From Phoebastria nigripes (Eukaryota > Chordata > Aves > Procellariiformes > Diomedeidae), in assembly GCA_035582835.1 (NCBI GenBank), contig JAYKAV010002789.1:482016-546015 (forward strand): a stretch of 64,000 nt of DNA. The letters run 5' to 3'. Both the position numbers and the translations under genes were made by a program. How positions within the stretch are numbered: position 1 is the first letter of the stretch; every line of letters starts with the position of its first letter. This document shows, in pieces, positions 1 to 13,555 of this stretch. The notes beneath the pieces were generated by a model. That model saw only the letters and a list, made by a program, of their open reading frames with translations. It was not told the origin of the DNA and searched no databases.

Positions 1-2820
1 CTTTTACCTGATGTACTGCAGGAGGTACTGGGTTGTCTACATTTTTGGCTACATGGCCATCACATTAACGCTGCATCTATACTATTAGGTTAAATGTAGT
101 CAGGGTTGTTATCTGATGCTAAAACAAATTGACAAGGGAAGGCTTCTACATACTGTTAAATTCTGTATTAGTCTCCAAAACACAGGGGCTGCAAGCAAAG
201 CACTTGTTTGGAATGATCCATAGCCCTTGCTAGTTTCTGAAGCTCAAACAGGAATTACTAAAAAGAGTTAAGTGGCTCGGGCCACAGCTATACCAGAGGT
301 CATTATAGCGATTTATCTGGATGGACAGTTCAGAGCTAATGCCTCAGAACATTCTCAGACTTTGCTTAATTTTTTAACATATGGATATCCTATAAAACTG
401 CTATAAAGACCTCAAGATTTCTGAAGTCTAAGGTGGTCCTGTCATGCTTGAACATGCTTTTCAGGGCTGCAGGATAAGAGTGGGGCCTGAGGTCTGGAAG
501 AAATGAGAAGTCCTGGAGCAGAAAGCTCTAGACTGATGGAAAGTCAGAAAAAATTGTTTGGCCCTTGGTTGAGAGAGAGAGCTGTAACTAAAATGATCAA
601 GAAGCAAATGTAGATAATGTTTAATTTTAATTTCATGTTCTGTCATAGTTGCAGCCCTTTGTTTAAAAAAAATGGGTAATAACATAGAGAAGATTATATT
701 GTTGAAACGGTGCATAAAGGTTTGGGCAAATTAACTACTCTATCAAAAGGAATAGTACTTAACTTCACCAGTACATTGCAGCCTTGGGATTCATTCTGTA
801 AGACCAGAATCACGGAAGAAGAGAAGTAGCTGCCTGGGCTGGACACACGACAGCCCATAGCACTGGGTCAGATGCAGCTTGTTTGATCCTTTGCCATCCA
901 GCAAGATAGATAATGGAGCCCTGGGATTGGATACCCACATTTTGTAACTGGAGCACTACTAGAAGAGGAGGAGGGGAGCAGACAGCTGTCAGAGTAGCTG
1001 CACGATCAAGAATTCAGAGGGTGGACTTCCTTTAGAAAAAGGGATAGCACACTATTGCATATTTTTCTTTCTTTTCTTTTATAAAAAGTTAGTATTGTAA
1101 AAGATTTGATTAGTTATTTTTGAATGAGGGTTTGTAGTTGACTGACCACCAAGACAGTCCTTCAATTTTCCAGCATTTTCAGAAGGGGAGGTTAAGCTGC
1201 TATTTGTTAGAGGCCCTTCACTGAAAATTGTCAGACCCTATTGAATAAGTCCTCATTGAATGAGTAGACCAGTAGCAAATTAATAGATCTAAGTTTTACC
1301 TGATTTCTTTGGCAAAATCATATAAACTTGACATCAGATGTGACTTTTGCTATTTTGATTACGTTAGTAAGCAAAGCAAAGCTTTCTAAACTGGTGAACT
1401 GTTGTAACATTTTCTGCCTCATTTCTGCTGCCTCTGCAGCACAGACAGAGCATGCATATTAGTTCAGCAAGACATTGTTTATTTGAAATGTTAGGCTTGT
1501 TTTCTAAACAGTAGCACATAAGGAAAATATCAGATTTGAGTAAGAACTGCTATGTCATATATGTATTTGCAATCACAGTCTTATAAGACCTGTTTTTTTA
1601 CTTACACAGTACTACAAATATGCACAATGTCTGTTACTCCACTGTTCAGAATACCAAATGCTAGGTAATTGTGCTGACAGCTTGTAAGAAAGCAGTGATG
1701 TTGACCCCAATTACTACAATCTGATTAAGAAGCAAACAAAATGAAATTCACTCACAGTCTAAAATCTGTAATCTCCTGTCAGTGTAAATTAACTGATGCC
1801 AGCAGTTCTGGCTAAGGCTGCTGTAAAGCATTCATGTCCAACCCAGCAAATCTCTTCTCTGAACTTAACATCAAAATTGTCATCCTAACACTGGTTTGGT
1901 AGGTTGGGATTTCTCATATCTTAATTACGTACTGTTTTCAAGAGCAAGAGGATGACCAAACACTATATGACAAAAAGGTAAAAATGGCAAGCTCAAAGGA
2001 TATATGATAGATTCCTGTTCTCTATTTTTGAAAAGAGAACCTTGAAAGTGAGAACTTACACTAACCTAAAAGAGCTTAACAGAAAAATAAGAATATTCCT
2101 CTAGTTCTCTTGGGCAGTCTCACAGCCAGTTATGCACTTGGGAGTCTCACTATGGTCAGATAGAATTCCAGCTTCCAGGAAAGCCAGGAGCTGCTCTTCT
2201 TTCATTGCCACTGGGGAGAACTGCCACATCTAGCTTTAGTTGACTCCCCTCATCTGCTAAATGCAAGCAAATCAGCACTACTAGGAAGGACTCACAGTGA
2301 AGGCCATCAGTCCTAGAGAGAATCAGTTTCCAAGCCAAGACCAATGTCAGACCCATGGACAGATACACTCACCTGGCTAAAAGCATATCTAAAGAACCCT
2401 AGCTACCAGTTTGCCAAATGTCAGTGTCTGAAGGTTCTTTCTTCAGCGAGACTAAAGATTTAGATATTGGGGTTTTTAAACCTTCAAAATGCCTGAATAT
2501 ATTCCTCAATATAAATATTATCTATGAGCTTACAGCTTTTTCCAGGAATAATTAGGATATCATATTCATAGAATACATTTCTGAAGGAATATAAACAACA
2601 TGAATTTTTTTTAAATAGTTACAGCATTAAATATTGTAGAATCGTCTTCTGGGAACACATGCAATCATTTTCTATTATTTGCTGTTTTATTAGTAACTTT
2701 ATTGTGTAAAAGTTGATTTTCTTAACTCTAGATAAATGCAAGGGTTATGCATAGAAAATAACTCAATAATATGCAGTAGACATTTGAAAGGAGAATTTCA
2801 TAGCTCGCTAGGGAATAAAA
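1..2820. other. Gene-free, apparently unique sequence
   Basis: AT-rich DNA with no recognised exon, repeat or RNA gene. All open frames are short and unlike known proteins. Confidence 0.6.
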
Positions 2821-3257
2821 TCATAGAATCAAAGAATTATAGAATGGTTTGGATTGGAAGGGACCTTCAAAGATCATCATGTTCCAACCCTCCTGCCATG
2901 GGCAGGGACATTTTTCACTAGATCAGGTCGCTCAAAGCCCCATCCAACCTTGTCTTGAACACTTCCAGGGATGGGGCATCCACAACTTCTCTGGGCAACC
3001 TGTTCCAGTGTTTCATCACCCTCATTGTAAAAATGTCTTCCTTATGTCCAATCTAAATCTACCCTCTTTCAATTTAAAACCATTGCCCCTTGTCCTGTCA
3101 CTACACACCTTGGTAAAAAGTCTCTCTCCATCTTTCTCCTAAGCCTTCTTTATATATTGACAGGCCGCAGTAAGGTGTCCCCAGAGCCTTCTCTTCTCCA
3201 GGCTGAACAACTGCAATTCTCTCAGCCTTTCTTCATAGGAGAGGTGTTCCAGCCCTC
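2821..3257 (-). mobile_element. CR1 LINE, 5'-truncated 3' end
   Basis: The plus strand opens with tcatagaatc and a second, imperfect copy, the reverse complement of the CR1 3' terminal repeat. It continues through segments typical of the end of CR1 ORF2 and its 3' UTR, read backwards: ccaaccctcctgccatgggc, gggatggggcatccacaac and gggcaacctgttccagtg. The homology fades after gaggtgttccagccctc near 3257, so this is a 5'-truncated copy of about 440 bp whose sense strand is minus. It carries no intact reading frame. The open frame at 2849-3142 on the plus strand is antisense CR1 and is not a gene. Confidence 0.93.
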
Positions 3258-6200
3258 AATAGGAATACATGATATCCATTAACTTTGTTTTTCTTTAAAA
3301 TTAAGATAAATGGAAAGACTGGTGTTTTCACAGCTAATTTTTTGAATTTATATGAATAAATTGCCTCAGGTTTTGAAGCATATATATTCATAAAATCAGA
3401 GAATAAACTTTTCAAAGTTTAAATTCAGCAACTAGCTAGCAATATGTCCACACTGACTCTCAGTTCGAAGCATCCAAAGTTTGAGATGTTCAGGTGAGGC
3501 CGTGAATTATTCAGATCTCTCATTCATAAAGTACATTCAGCAAATATAGGACATACTTCTCTATCAGTGCTGGAAAGAAGTAATATTCCAGAGTTGGCAA
3601 ATCAACAAAGCTGTATTTGAAAAGATGTACATAAGCCAAACCAAAATCATAGAAAGCTTTAAGACTACTGAAAACATTTCCTAATAGACCTTACATCACT
3701 AAGGGATTTCAAGACTGTCAGTGCTGTGCAGAGTGGCTAGCTGAAAATTCATAACAGTGAAATAGTCTTTTTAGTCCTTTTAAGAGAGCACTTATGCCAA
3801 AAAGAGAGAGCCTCTCTGATTCTTTCTAGGGCAATCAGGCTAGGCTTAGGTCAGTAGTATGGTACTCACAATTTAATGACTATGGTTCATACCATTGGAA
3901 CAAAGAATTAGATGAAATATGGAGGCCTCCTGGATATACAAATCTGGAGCAAACTCACAGTCAGCAATGTTTTAATCTGTAGTGGCAAAATAAGGCATAT
4001 GCTGAATGTCCCAGAGCACAGTACTGATCAAAATGTTTGAAAGAGCTTAGAATGGACTAATCTGCATTAGCAGAAAAATAAAATAGATCTTTCACTGACT
4101 GTAGCTCTGTCACTAGTGGGTGATTACTGAGAGAATTTGATTAAACTTTAAATCCATCCTTATTTAAGTTTTTCCAAGTTCTGCTTTATGCAGTTTGTGT
4201 TCCTTGATGCTGTTTCATAGTACAGTTAGTGGAGCAGAGTCTGAAATATAGACAAGAAAAGGCAGCCTGTGAACAACATTCCATCTTATTTTGGGTAATT
4301 GCCAAATAACTCTTAAGCACCATAATTTTATTTTAAATTTCTGCCTTGAAAAACTGTCTGCATTGAAAAAACCCTTGAAATAATAATGAGAAGAAATCCT
4401 GAGTGCTAAAATTACAGATCATTCAGTGGCCTCAGGTAGAAATGTTTAGAGAAAAGTATTTCTCAGTATGAAGTCTAAAATTTCTATTTGGGCATGAGAA
4501 GAATCTGGTGAATAATAAGTTTTCATGTCATTATGTCAAGACCACACAGAAATGCTGTCATTGACCCCACACATCGGTAGCCATGCTGTCAAGATTTTGT
4601 CATCTATCTCCCAATTTTGGTGCTGAAGAGGATCTTTCAAGTGGAAAACTCCACCAGACAATCAAATTGAAGTTCAAGAAATGAGTCCAGTTCGGTTCTA
4701 TACTTTTCTCTGTATCTCTGCTTGGAGTACTGCAGTTTCTTTGTAAGGAAAATTTCAGATTTTCAGTCTTGGTCTTCGAAGCGACTACGTCCAGTAGAAA
4801 CAGGAACGCTACTGACATTGGTAATTTGGGCAAAGGAGGCAAGAAGATGGAATGCACTTTCACAGCAAAGAAATTCTATTTATCTGGGAGTTGGCTGAGG
4901 TGGAAGGAATTTGGCTGCATTTGAAGCACACACACAGAAACTCCATGTTTCAGTGAAGAAACCATGGGCAGGGTGGAATAAATTTAGCCTCTTTGTAGGA
5001 CTATGGACAAAATAAAAGGATTCACAGGATTCAAATTGAATTGTTGGGTATAATATTGTCCCAACACTGTTGTCCTGCTACTCATATTTTACACAGAGCT
5101 GGGATAGTTAACTCTGTATGGAGAAATATACTTCAATGTCATCAAAGGGCAAATATTCATTATCATATATGCAAAAAATTATAAAGACTGAGATTCCGTA
5201 TGCTTGATAGGAAATGGTGAAGGAGAGTTGGATTAGATCAAATGAAGAAAAAAAAAAAGAAAAAATAGAAGGTAAGTATTTGTAAGGCATAAGATATTTG
5301 GAAAAATGATGACCCAGGGACAGAAAAAAAGAACGATCTAGAAATGAACCAGAAATGAAAAACCAGAACTGTATTGTCTGTATTGTGGCAAAGACGGCTT
5401 TCACTGGGAGTGAGAACCCTCATTTCAAGCAAAAAGTTAAGGATCCTCAAATCTCCTCCATTAACCCCCCATAACTCACTCAACAAATAAGCTACAAGTC
5501 TGTGTATCATTCCTCATTATTATTCTGCTCTGGAGTTCTCCATTGTTGACCTTCTCGCCCTCCCCCCCTCCAAAAAAAAAAAGCTTGCACATACTGCTAT
5601 CTTGTCTACCGTATTAAATATTACCAACAGTGCAGTTAGAGGCTGTTTTGCCTGCTACAAGTCCTTAAACAGAAGAAAGCAAGTTTGTTTGACAAACCCA
5701 TGGTTTGGCTGATAAAGATGTTGACAGAATATGCTTAAAACTCTTGATGCTGATACTTTAAATTCTTAAAGCTTTTCAACTTAATATTACCAAGCAGTCT
5801 AATAAAATAACAAGTGCTGTATAATATAGAGATGGAACATACCGCATTAATATAACTTCATTGTTAATGGAGAACAATTCACTATTGACAGTGTTTCTGT
5901 TAGGGTTTAGACATATATTGTCTTGGGACTGTTGCTAAATTTCTTACAAATAATAAAGTAGATTTTCTGTTGATAAACTCTTTCTGTCAAACAACAGTTC
6001 TCTTCATACAACGAAATAGAAAATGTCTGTATTTGGAAACAAGGGACATATAAACTGCTGTTATATCATGCTGAATTATAACCTCAGCGGAAGAGCAGGA
6101 AAGAAGTGTGGTATAAAGATGCTTTTACAGGTAGTGTTTATTTTTCAGACAGGTACTCTGATAATAAGATATTCAGATAAAGATCTTTTCCTATCATACT

Positions 6201-7519
6201 AATTATGTTCACACTAAGAATTTTATTTCTAGTGGCAATGGTATAAATTCACGGGACAAATGGTCTGGCAGCCTGGGATAGGCAACATGGGCAAAGAGCA
6301 TGTAGATAAGGGACATTTTCAANCACCTTTGGGGTATTTAGCTGACAATCACCCCAAAGCCAGTCTAATGAAGTCAGATTGGGATTCATAGAGTTTACTA
6401 GTTTGTGAGCCCTGCCCTGTGAACATAGCTAAACTACCTGCAGAATCAACTGAGAACTTCAGTGACTTTTAAGAAACACCAAAGGTAAGAAGTCTGGAAG
6501 ATTTGGGAATCTCTCTTCTGTGCTCCCCGCTGCTCTAGTTTACAAAAGTCTGATTAAACACAATGTAGTGAATGGCACTTGGATGATTTCTGCAATTTTA
6601 TTGCATTTCATTTGAGCCAATATGTCTCACCAGAGCTAGAGTTCTGGGAATTACATTAAAGCAACCAAGAAGGGCTTGCAGAACTGAGTGTGGGTGCTCT
6701 GTGTGTATCACATAGTATTCATATTATCCAGATATTTCTGCTCTTTAAGGTATCTATGTCCCTAACTATCCTGGGTAATGGAGAGCTAACTATAGTCTCT
6801 TCATTGTATTTCTCTAGTTCCCCAGTCATCAGGGTCACAGAGAAACTTATGCCCTTTATCTGCTTTCTCTTGCCTGGGCTAGGAAAACTGAATTCCTTTA
6901 AAAATGCATATTCCAAATCTCTTCTGACACAGTCACTCTAATATCTCCTCAATGTCAAGCTCTTTATACAATGTCTTAAGCTGAACATTATACCTACTCA
7001 AGGCATTGCCAGAACAAAGCATTGTAACCCTTCACGTCTTCCGTGTAGCGACACCATTAATACATAGGAAATGTCTTCTTTTTTTAACTAACACTTTACA
7101 TCTTTACTCACATTTTTTTTGTCCACTACAGCCTACCTGGGCAGTTATTTTTCATTTTGCAAGGCTGCTTCCTAATTATAATATTGTACGTTTTGTATAT
7201 GCAGCTTATCTCTTATGAATTTCACCTACCTGATTTTAGAGCAATTTGTTGTCAATCTCTGACTTACTTACACTGTGCTTGTGACTCCGCATAGCTCATT
7301 GTTGCTCATAGACCATAAATGCACTCCTCTGTCATTACAGCAGTTAGTAACAATGTGAGCAAGACCTGGGAAAGACCAGATTGTCTTCTAATTGACCAGA
7401 CTGTCCCCAAATCTTCTATATACCCCCATAAACCTAAGATGTTCCCCAGTCTGACAGAAAATTATTAAAAATTTGCTTAAGTGCTGTTTTACAATCAGGT
7501 ATAGTTCCGCCTTACTGTA
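3258..7519. other. Gene-free sequence
   Basis: Only low-complexity tracts stand out: an A-rich stretch near 5243-5268 and a C-run followed by 11 As near 5560-5582. One undetermined base is at 6323. The part from about 6900 to 7500 adjoins the ancient LINE remnant and might be further unrecognised repeat. Confidence 0.5.
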
Positions 7520-7920
7520 CTTTTCATGAAGCCTTATCTCCTTAGTTTATCAGGAAAATGCCACATAGAACTGTTAAAAGTCTTACTGAAATCAAGGCAG
7601 ACTTTCTCCTATCCTCTTTGGTAGATATGCTGCCTAAGAAAAGCACTGGATATGATTTTTTCTTTGATACAAGTATGTTGACTATCTTTTATGTCTTTAT
7701 TATTCCCTAAATGCTTGCAAACTGATTCATATCTTTCCAGTATATTTCTGGATAACTAAGCTGTTTAGCTTGTAATTCCCAAGATAATTCCTCTTTTCTC
7801 AAAATGTTTGTCCTTCTTCAGTCCACTGGAATCTCTCTCTGACTTTCCTGAGTTGTCTGTAACAGTCTGGAATGTCTCATTGAGTTCTTTAAATTTCCTG
7901 ACATGTATTTTATGTAATCT
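7520..7920 (-). mobile_element. Ancient CR1/L3-like LINE remnant, reverse-transcriptase region
   Basis: The plus strand resembles the reverse complement of the reverse-transcriptase region of old amniote CR1/L3 elements. Recognisable pieces, in order, are a segment like cttagtttatcaggaaaatg, one on failed copying of 'gtcttactgaaatcaaggc', 'atgcttgcaaactgatt', 'tctttccagtatatttctgg', 'cttgtaattccc' and 'cttcagtccactggaatctc'. The order is right for one continuous element with its sense strand on minus. Many substitutions and small indels have destroyed the frame. The call rests on remembered consensus, so both boundaries are approximate. Confidence 0.6.
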
Positions 7921-10900
7921 TTTCTTGTTGCTTTTTTCTCATCTTGCTCATTTTTTCTATATCTCCATTGAAAATTATACAAACATCCAGCTTTTTTCTA
8001 ATCTACAGTTTTAAACACAAATCATAAATTGTTATGTTTTTATCAGATGAATTGTATTTAGACAAATATGAATGGTATATTAGACCAAGACTAATTAGAC
8101 TATCTACCTTATAGTAGATCAGATACCTTATCATAAATATTATGGTATTGACAAATGCTTAAAAGCAGAAATGTAAAAAAAATGCTATAGATGGACAGTG
8201 ACCAACTACTGTCCCATATCTAGACTGGCAGAACCTGTTCCCTGTCCCCTTACTTGCCCTTTTCTTTTCTAAAGGTCACTCAGATGCTCACAGCCAGCCA
8301 GAATCAGAAATATTTCTGACATATTAATCCCTACTGCTGTCTTTCCCAATCATGTCGTTCTTCCATCCCTCTCGTTGTATAACCAAAATGCAGACAGCTG
8401 GTAACAGAGTCAGCACACACAGGTACATCAGGAACCTAGTCCAGAGGACCATATGACAAGGACACGTTTTGTCATGTCTTTGTGAATGCTTGCATTTTGG
8501 TCTAGCAGTGGGCACAAGGACCTAATTTTTGGAGCAGAACAACATATTTCAAGCACCTCATAGAAAAGTATCCAAAGCAGGAGGAAAACAAAAATTGTAA
8601 TGTTTGTTCAGCTGATGGAATTACAAATATCTTATTCATTAAATACCTTTTTCCTCTGCTACTATTCTTAAATGGTTAAGAGTTTGGCTGGAAGTAAAAA
8701 ATCAAGTCATTACTTTCTGAGAAAATGTTCCTGGCAAACTAAACTGTAAATGAACAGCTAATGTAATTTGCGATAATGAAGGTTTATACTTACTTATTAT
8801 TCCACTTACACATTTTTTCCACATTTGTGTGTCAGTTATATACAACATTCTTTACAGAATCCAATCAGCTGAAAGCTAGCATTGCTTCATAGAAACCAAT
8901 GACTCTCTGTAACTTTTAGAAATCATATGGTAGGATTATTTTTTGATAAGTAGTATGAACTATGAAGGAGGAATTTTGACCTGATCTGGAAGTACTGGAA
9001 GAATATCATTAAGTAGATTTCAAACGTCATCTGTAGTACAAGCTGTGTCAACTGCAAAGATACACAGCTGATGGATATTCCTTTAAAATGGAAATCATCC
9101 ATTCCTTCTGCATACGCCAACAGGGACAACAAAAGTAATATCTTTTAAACTTCAAAAATCTGTCTGCCCGCCCCTGTACACAGAACAAATATTATAACAG
9201 CTGAAAGTCAGTGATATAGAAATGGACTCATTTCCTTTATTTGCCTTGTTTGGCACTCTCATACTGTAATCCCACCAGTTCAATTCACTAAAATTCAAGC
9301 TGAGCAAGTGTCTAGCTACAGGCTGCTGTATGGCAGGTCTACACAAGAAGTGACATTACTTTACTACCACCTAGCACAAAAAGGAGGATGCACCCACAGT
9401 GACTCTGCAGCCTCAAAGCTCTGCCATCACATGATGTACTTGAGCATGATGGAACAGTAATATAGTTCTGAAAACCCACGTGTTCTAAGCAGTGTGCATG
9501 TATTTAACACATTACCTTGCATAACATTAAGCACAAAACTAGACGTTTATAGCATCCATCACACTGTGCCTGCAATGGTGAGTTTCTGAGTATTTTTGTC
9601 AGAGAATTTAGAACAACCACAAAAAATTTTGCATTCTCCAGTAGTATATAAAAAAAGTCAGCATTCAGACTGAAGGACAAAGAGAATTAGTTTATAATGG
9701 GCCTGTCCAAAGCCAATAAATTCCAATGAAATGCTTTATTTACCTTCCACAGGCTTTGAATGACGTCTGCTAGTCCACTAGACAAATGAAGTTTGGTTTT
9801 CTCTGTTGCCTTGTTGTAGTTAGCATCTGTATCTAGGGAGGGTTTTTTCTGCTGTTGTTATAATCCCTTTTTAAGATGGAAACTGTACTTAGATTTCCTA
9901 GATTTAGCTAGATTTCCATTGTATTGATGTGACTGTATTACTCTAGACTTCAGTTTCTAAAACACAGTAGAGTTTAGCATTGTTGCCTGAAATAGTTAAG
10001 GGCATTTTTATAATTAGTTATAGCAAAGTTTCATAATTAGTTATAGCAAAGATCAGATCTCTTCTAATATCTTATTTTTATGGGGAAAAGAGTATTTCAT
10101 TTATTCATTGTGTTACTTTAGTGTCATTTACAGAAGCAATGGTTATATTATACTGACATATACAGAGTTTCACTATAAAAGCCTAACTTGCACTGTTAAA
10201 TTATTTGTTGACTTCTTTCTTTTGTATGGTAGATCGTGCTACCTTTGAACTTCATATCTATAAAAATGTTNCTCAGGTAACTGAATAGTGTGAAATAAGG
10301 CATATCCAACATAAACTTTTTTTTTAACTTCAAGATTTCAAAGCAACAGTGAATAAGCAGGTAGTTTTCAGGGAAGGATATACAAGAGAAAGAAGAATAA
10401 TAGAAGGAAAAGATGGGTAAAAAAAATCAAAGAAATTGAAGCTTACAATCAGATATTGTAAATTTTTTTCCAATTTCCCCCCCTGCCCCTTTCCTGATGA
10501 GAGACAGCTGTCCTGAAAGAAAGATCAGCCTACTTTAATCCTGGAAAGTGATTGCGGCTTATATATTCAGGTGTCCAGAAAAGTAGGGCAATGAACTAGC
10601 ACTCTGTTGTATTTCTGTTGCCACTTTTAAACAAGTAACTCTCCCCTCAAAAGGATTTAGATTTCTCTCCATTCTTTTTCATGTGTGTTCATTTTCACTC
10701 ACCTTCAAACAGCCACCCTGAACTACATAAATACAACACTCACTATATATGCACTAATCTCTGAACTTTCTGGAGCATTTCTTTGAAGATTACTTTTCTC
10801 CAGGAGTTTAATTTTCTCCATTTTCTTGAATTTCAGGCTTCAAAGTAAACTTTACTGTCCAAACTGCAAACTCAAGTGTTATAATGAAAGCAGTGAGCAA

Positions 10901-13466
10901 AAAGAACTTGAAGAGAAATTTAAATTCAACAGAAAATAGAATAAATCCCGGAAAAGCTATACAAATTTTTTTGTCANAAGAAGTTTTCTCCTGTTCAGGG
11001 TTACACATATAATTCTGATGCCATGGAGTGAAGGGTGAGATGTGCCACATATTCTCTAACATCTAGATAAAACTAGACGCCACTTTACTGGTGTGCTACA
11101 TTCCATTTTAAGTAGGTAATGGGAATCAGAGATATTTTGCCCTTAATAAAGACATTTACTGCCTTTGTAGTCTGTCAAATCATTAGTGTACTCTGAGCGG
11201 ATATTTCCTCTGCTAAGCAATACGGAATAGAGCAAAACTATGGAAAATGCAGTGATGATTGTTGTTAAACACAGTCATCACTTCACCTTTAGAAGACCAC
11301 ACAAGTGAACCACACAAGAAAATTGGGAGAGTCAGGAAGCATGGAGGAAAGGGTCTGAAAGCCATTCTGAAATGTTGTGCCACAACTGTTAACTAGAATC
11401 TCAGTTTATCCATCCTATGAGTTCCCTTTGTTTAAAGAGAAGTCAGTTCTATATGCTAGGCAAATTAAATGTATTTGAACAAATTTTCGCTGACATGCAC
11501 GATTTGTGCTGACTATCAAAATTTACTCATACTGTTCCCTGAAATTTCAATGACTTTATAAAGTTTCTAATATTACCAGTGCCAATGTACCAACAATTAC
11601 AAACTTTGATTTAGCATATGACCTTCCGATATAAAAATTTAAGACTACCCTTTATACCTACCTGCAATAACCAATTGACTATTCCAGAGGAAAATTCAGG
11701 TTAGGCCCTTTTGAAATTTATGAAAACATTTTACCTTTACGTAATATATACTTTCAAAATCTGAAGCAATCCTACCGGTGTCTGTTCAGCCCTGAAAAAC
11801 TTAATTGTTAGAGCAGCAAATTAGGATGAATCTTTCCACAGCACAACTCCACTGCTTCTCCAAATTAGTTGTCGAAGCTAATATCAAGCTGACTCAATTT
11901 AGATCAAATGAGAGGTATAGCCACTTATTGTCATTATGTGATAAGCAGCATTTACAGGCCAAAGAATGAGTCTCAAGCAAAATTTTTTCCATTGTTCAGT
12001 AGCCTGATCACTCCAGGTATCTAGGATACTATTTCCTAATTATAAATTATTAGAAAGGTCATATGTGAAATTAAAAGGTGGTGAGTGATAGCACGCTGAG
12101 GTGATATTACATATTCACGTACATGAGCTAAACTTGTCTTGCCTATGCATAAAGCAGTAACCAGTGTGAAAGGACTCAGTCAGTTAAATACTCAGATCTC
12201 AGATTTCAAGCTCAGATAAAGACTTAAGATATCCCAAATGAATCAAAGGGTCAGAGAGCATAGAGGCCTCTACATTTGTCTTCATGTCCTAATTATCCTG
12301 CAGAGTACAGCTGTTCAGCGTCCAGTGAATCAGAAAAGCAGAAGCTTTCAGAGAGGCCATGCATTTGAAGAGTTATTTCAGAATTGTTCCCAAGATTTTT
12401 CTGCCCTTAGGTTTAGAGGTCTTCCTTGGATATTTTTTACTGCTCTAATGGGCTAGTGGGGAAAAATATCCTGAAACTTTTAAGGATTTTTCCTCTGTTC
12501 ATGGACTGTGGGAATATCTGAAGACAATAGAATGGCACTGGCATGAGTGCATGAAATATTGTTTCCCATGGTCTTCTGGGTGTACAAGGACCACGCGGCT
12601 TTAGCAGAATACCCTGTAAGCATACACATTACTGCAATCACATGGATGTTTGTTAGCAGTTTACTGTTCCAGCAGCAACTTGCATGTTTTAACTTGCTTC
12701 CTCTTTCAAGCACAAATCTTATCAATCTATAATCTAATCATTACATAAATACTGGTTGTGTTAATTTATTCTATCCTTAGGAAGCACTCCCCAACTGAGA
12801 ATTTTTAAAGACTATAATCTTACAAAAGCTCTGCTGCAGATTGCCTGCGGCTTACTTAAGCTGGGGTTTTTTCTGTTTGTTTGTTTGGTGGCAGAAAATT
12901 AAATGCAGCATCGGTTCAGGAGGGAGCAAAACCACCACACTGCTCACAGAAAGTCAGCAGGGTCCTAGGATGCTGCTTTTTGGTTTTGTTTTTGTTTGTG
13001 TTATTTTAGTAGTGGCTCTACAATGTTGCTAATTTAAACAAGACATTGACAAATTTGTTTTGTCAATTTGTTTCTCAATCCTAGGACTATTCAGAATTTT
13101 TTCTCTGATATGTACCCTCTTCTACTTATTTCCCCCAACAGAATTACTGCAAGAATGATGCTTTCTCTAGAAAAACAGCTTTGTTGAATTTTTCTTATGC
13201 TCCATAGGAAGCAATAGGAAAGCCAAAACATATTTTCTTTCAGATTTTCTTAAAAAAAATCAATATATTTCTCTATTAACCCTGAATCTGCACAATGTAT
13301 ACTTGAACTGCTTTAGTGCATTGTGTCATTTTCCTCTAAGACCTGGCTGAATAACACCCCAAGGTTAGAGTAGCTGTAAAATGATCATTTAAATTTTGGG
13401 TTGTTTGCATCTTAATACACAGACTGAATTCAAATGAATTTGAACTGCAAAACTGAAAATTTGAAT
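7921..13466. other. Gene-free sequence
   Basis: Apart from the 19-bp duplication at 10.0 kb I see no structure. Undetermined bases are at 10271 and 10977. A GTTT-rich patch lies near 12868-12886. Confidence 0.55.
10010..10051. repeat. Two-copy direct repeat, 19 bp
   Basis: The word ataattagttatagcaaag occurs at 10010-10028 and again at 10033-10051 with no mismatch, separated by 4 nt. This looks like a recent small duplication. Confidence 0.9.
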
Positions 13467-13555
13467 AATAGAATCACAGGGAAAAATAGGAACTTGAGAG
13501 GCTTTTTACTTTATCCCTGCCCCTAAGCAGGATTATACCTAAACTAATCTTAATT
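13467..13555 (-). mobile_element. Old CR1 3'-end remnant
   Basis: The stretch begins aatagaatcacaggg and continues through gaacttgagaggc, then ccctgcccctaagcaggatt. It resembles the reverse complement of the 3' end of older sauropsid CR1 families, in which 'atagaatca' is followed by 'ggacctcaagaggtc' and 'ccctgctcaaagcagga'. Similarity fades after about 13555. It is short and diverged, so this is a tentative call. Confidence 0.45.

Noticed and set aside
2849..3142. 97-codon plus-strand frame
   Set aside because: Antisense of the CR1 element at 2821-3257.
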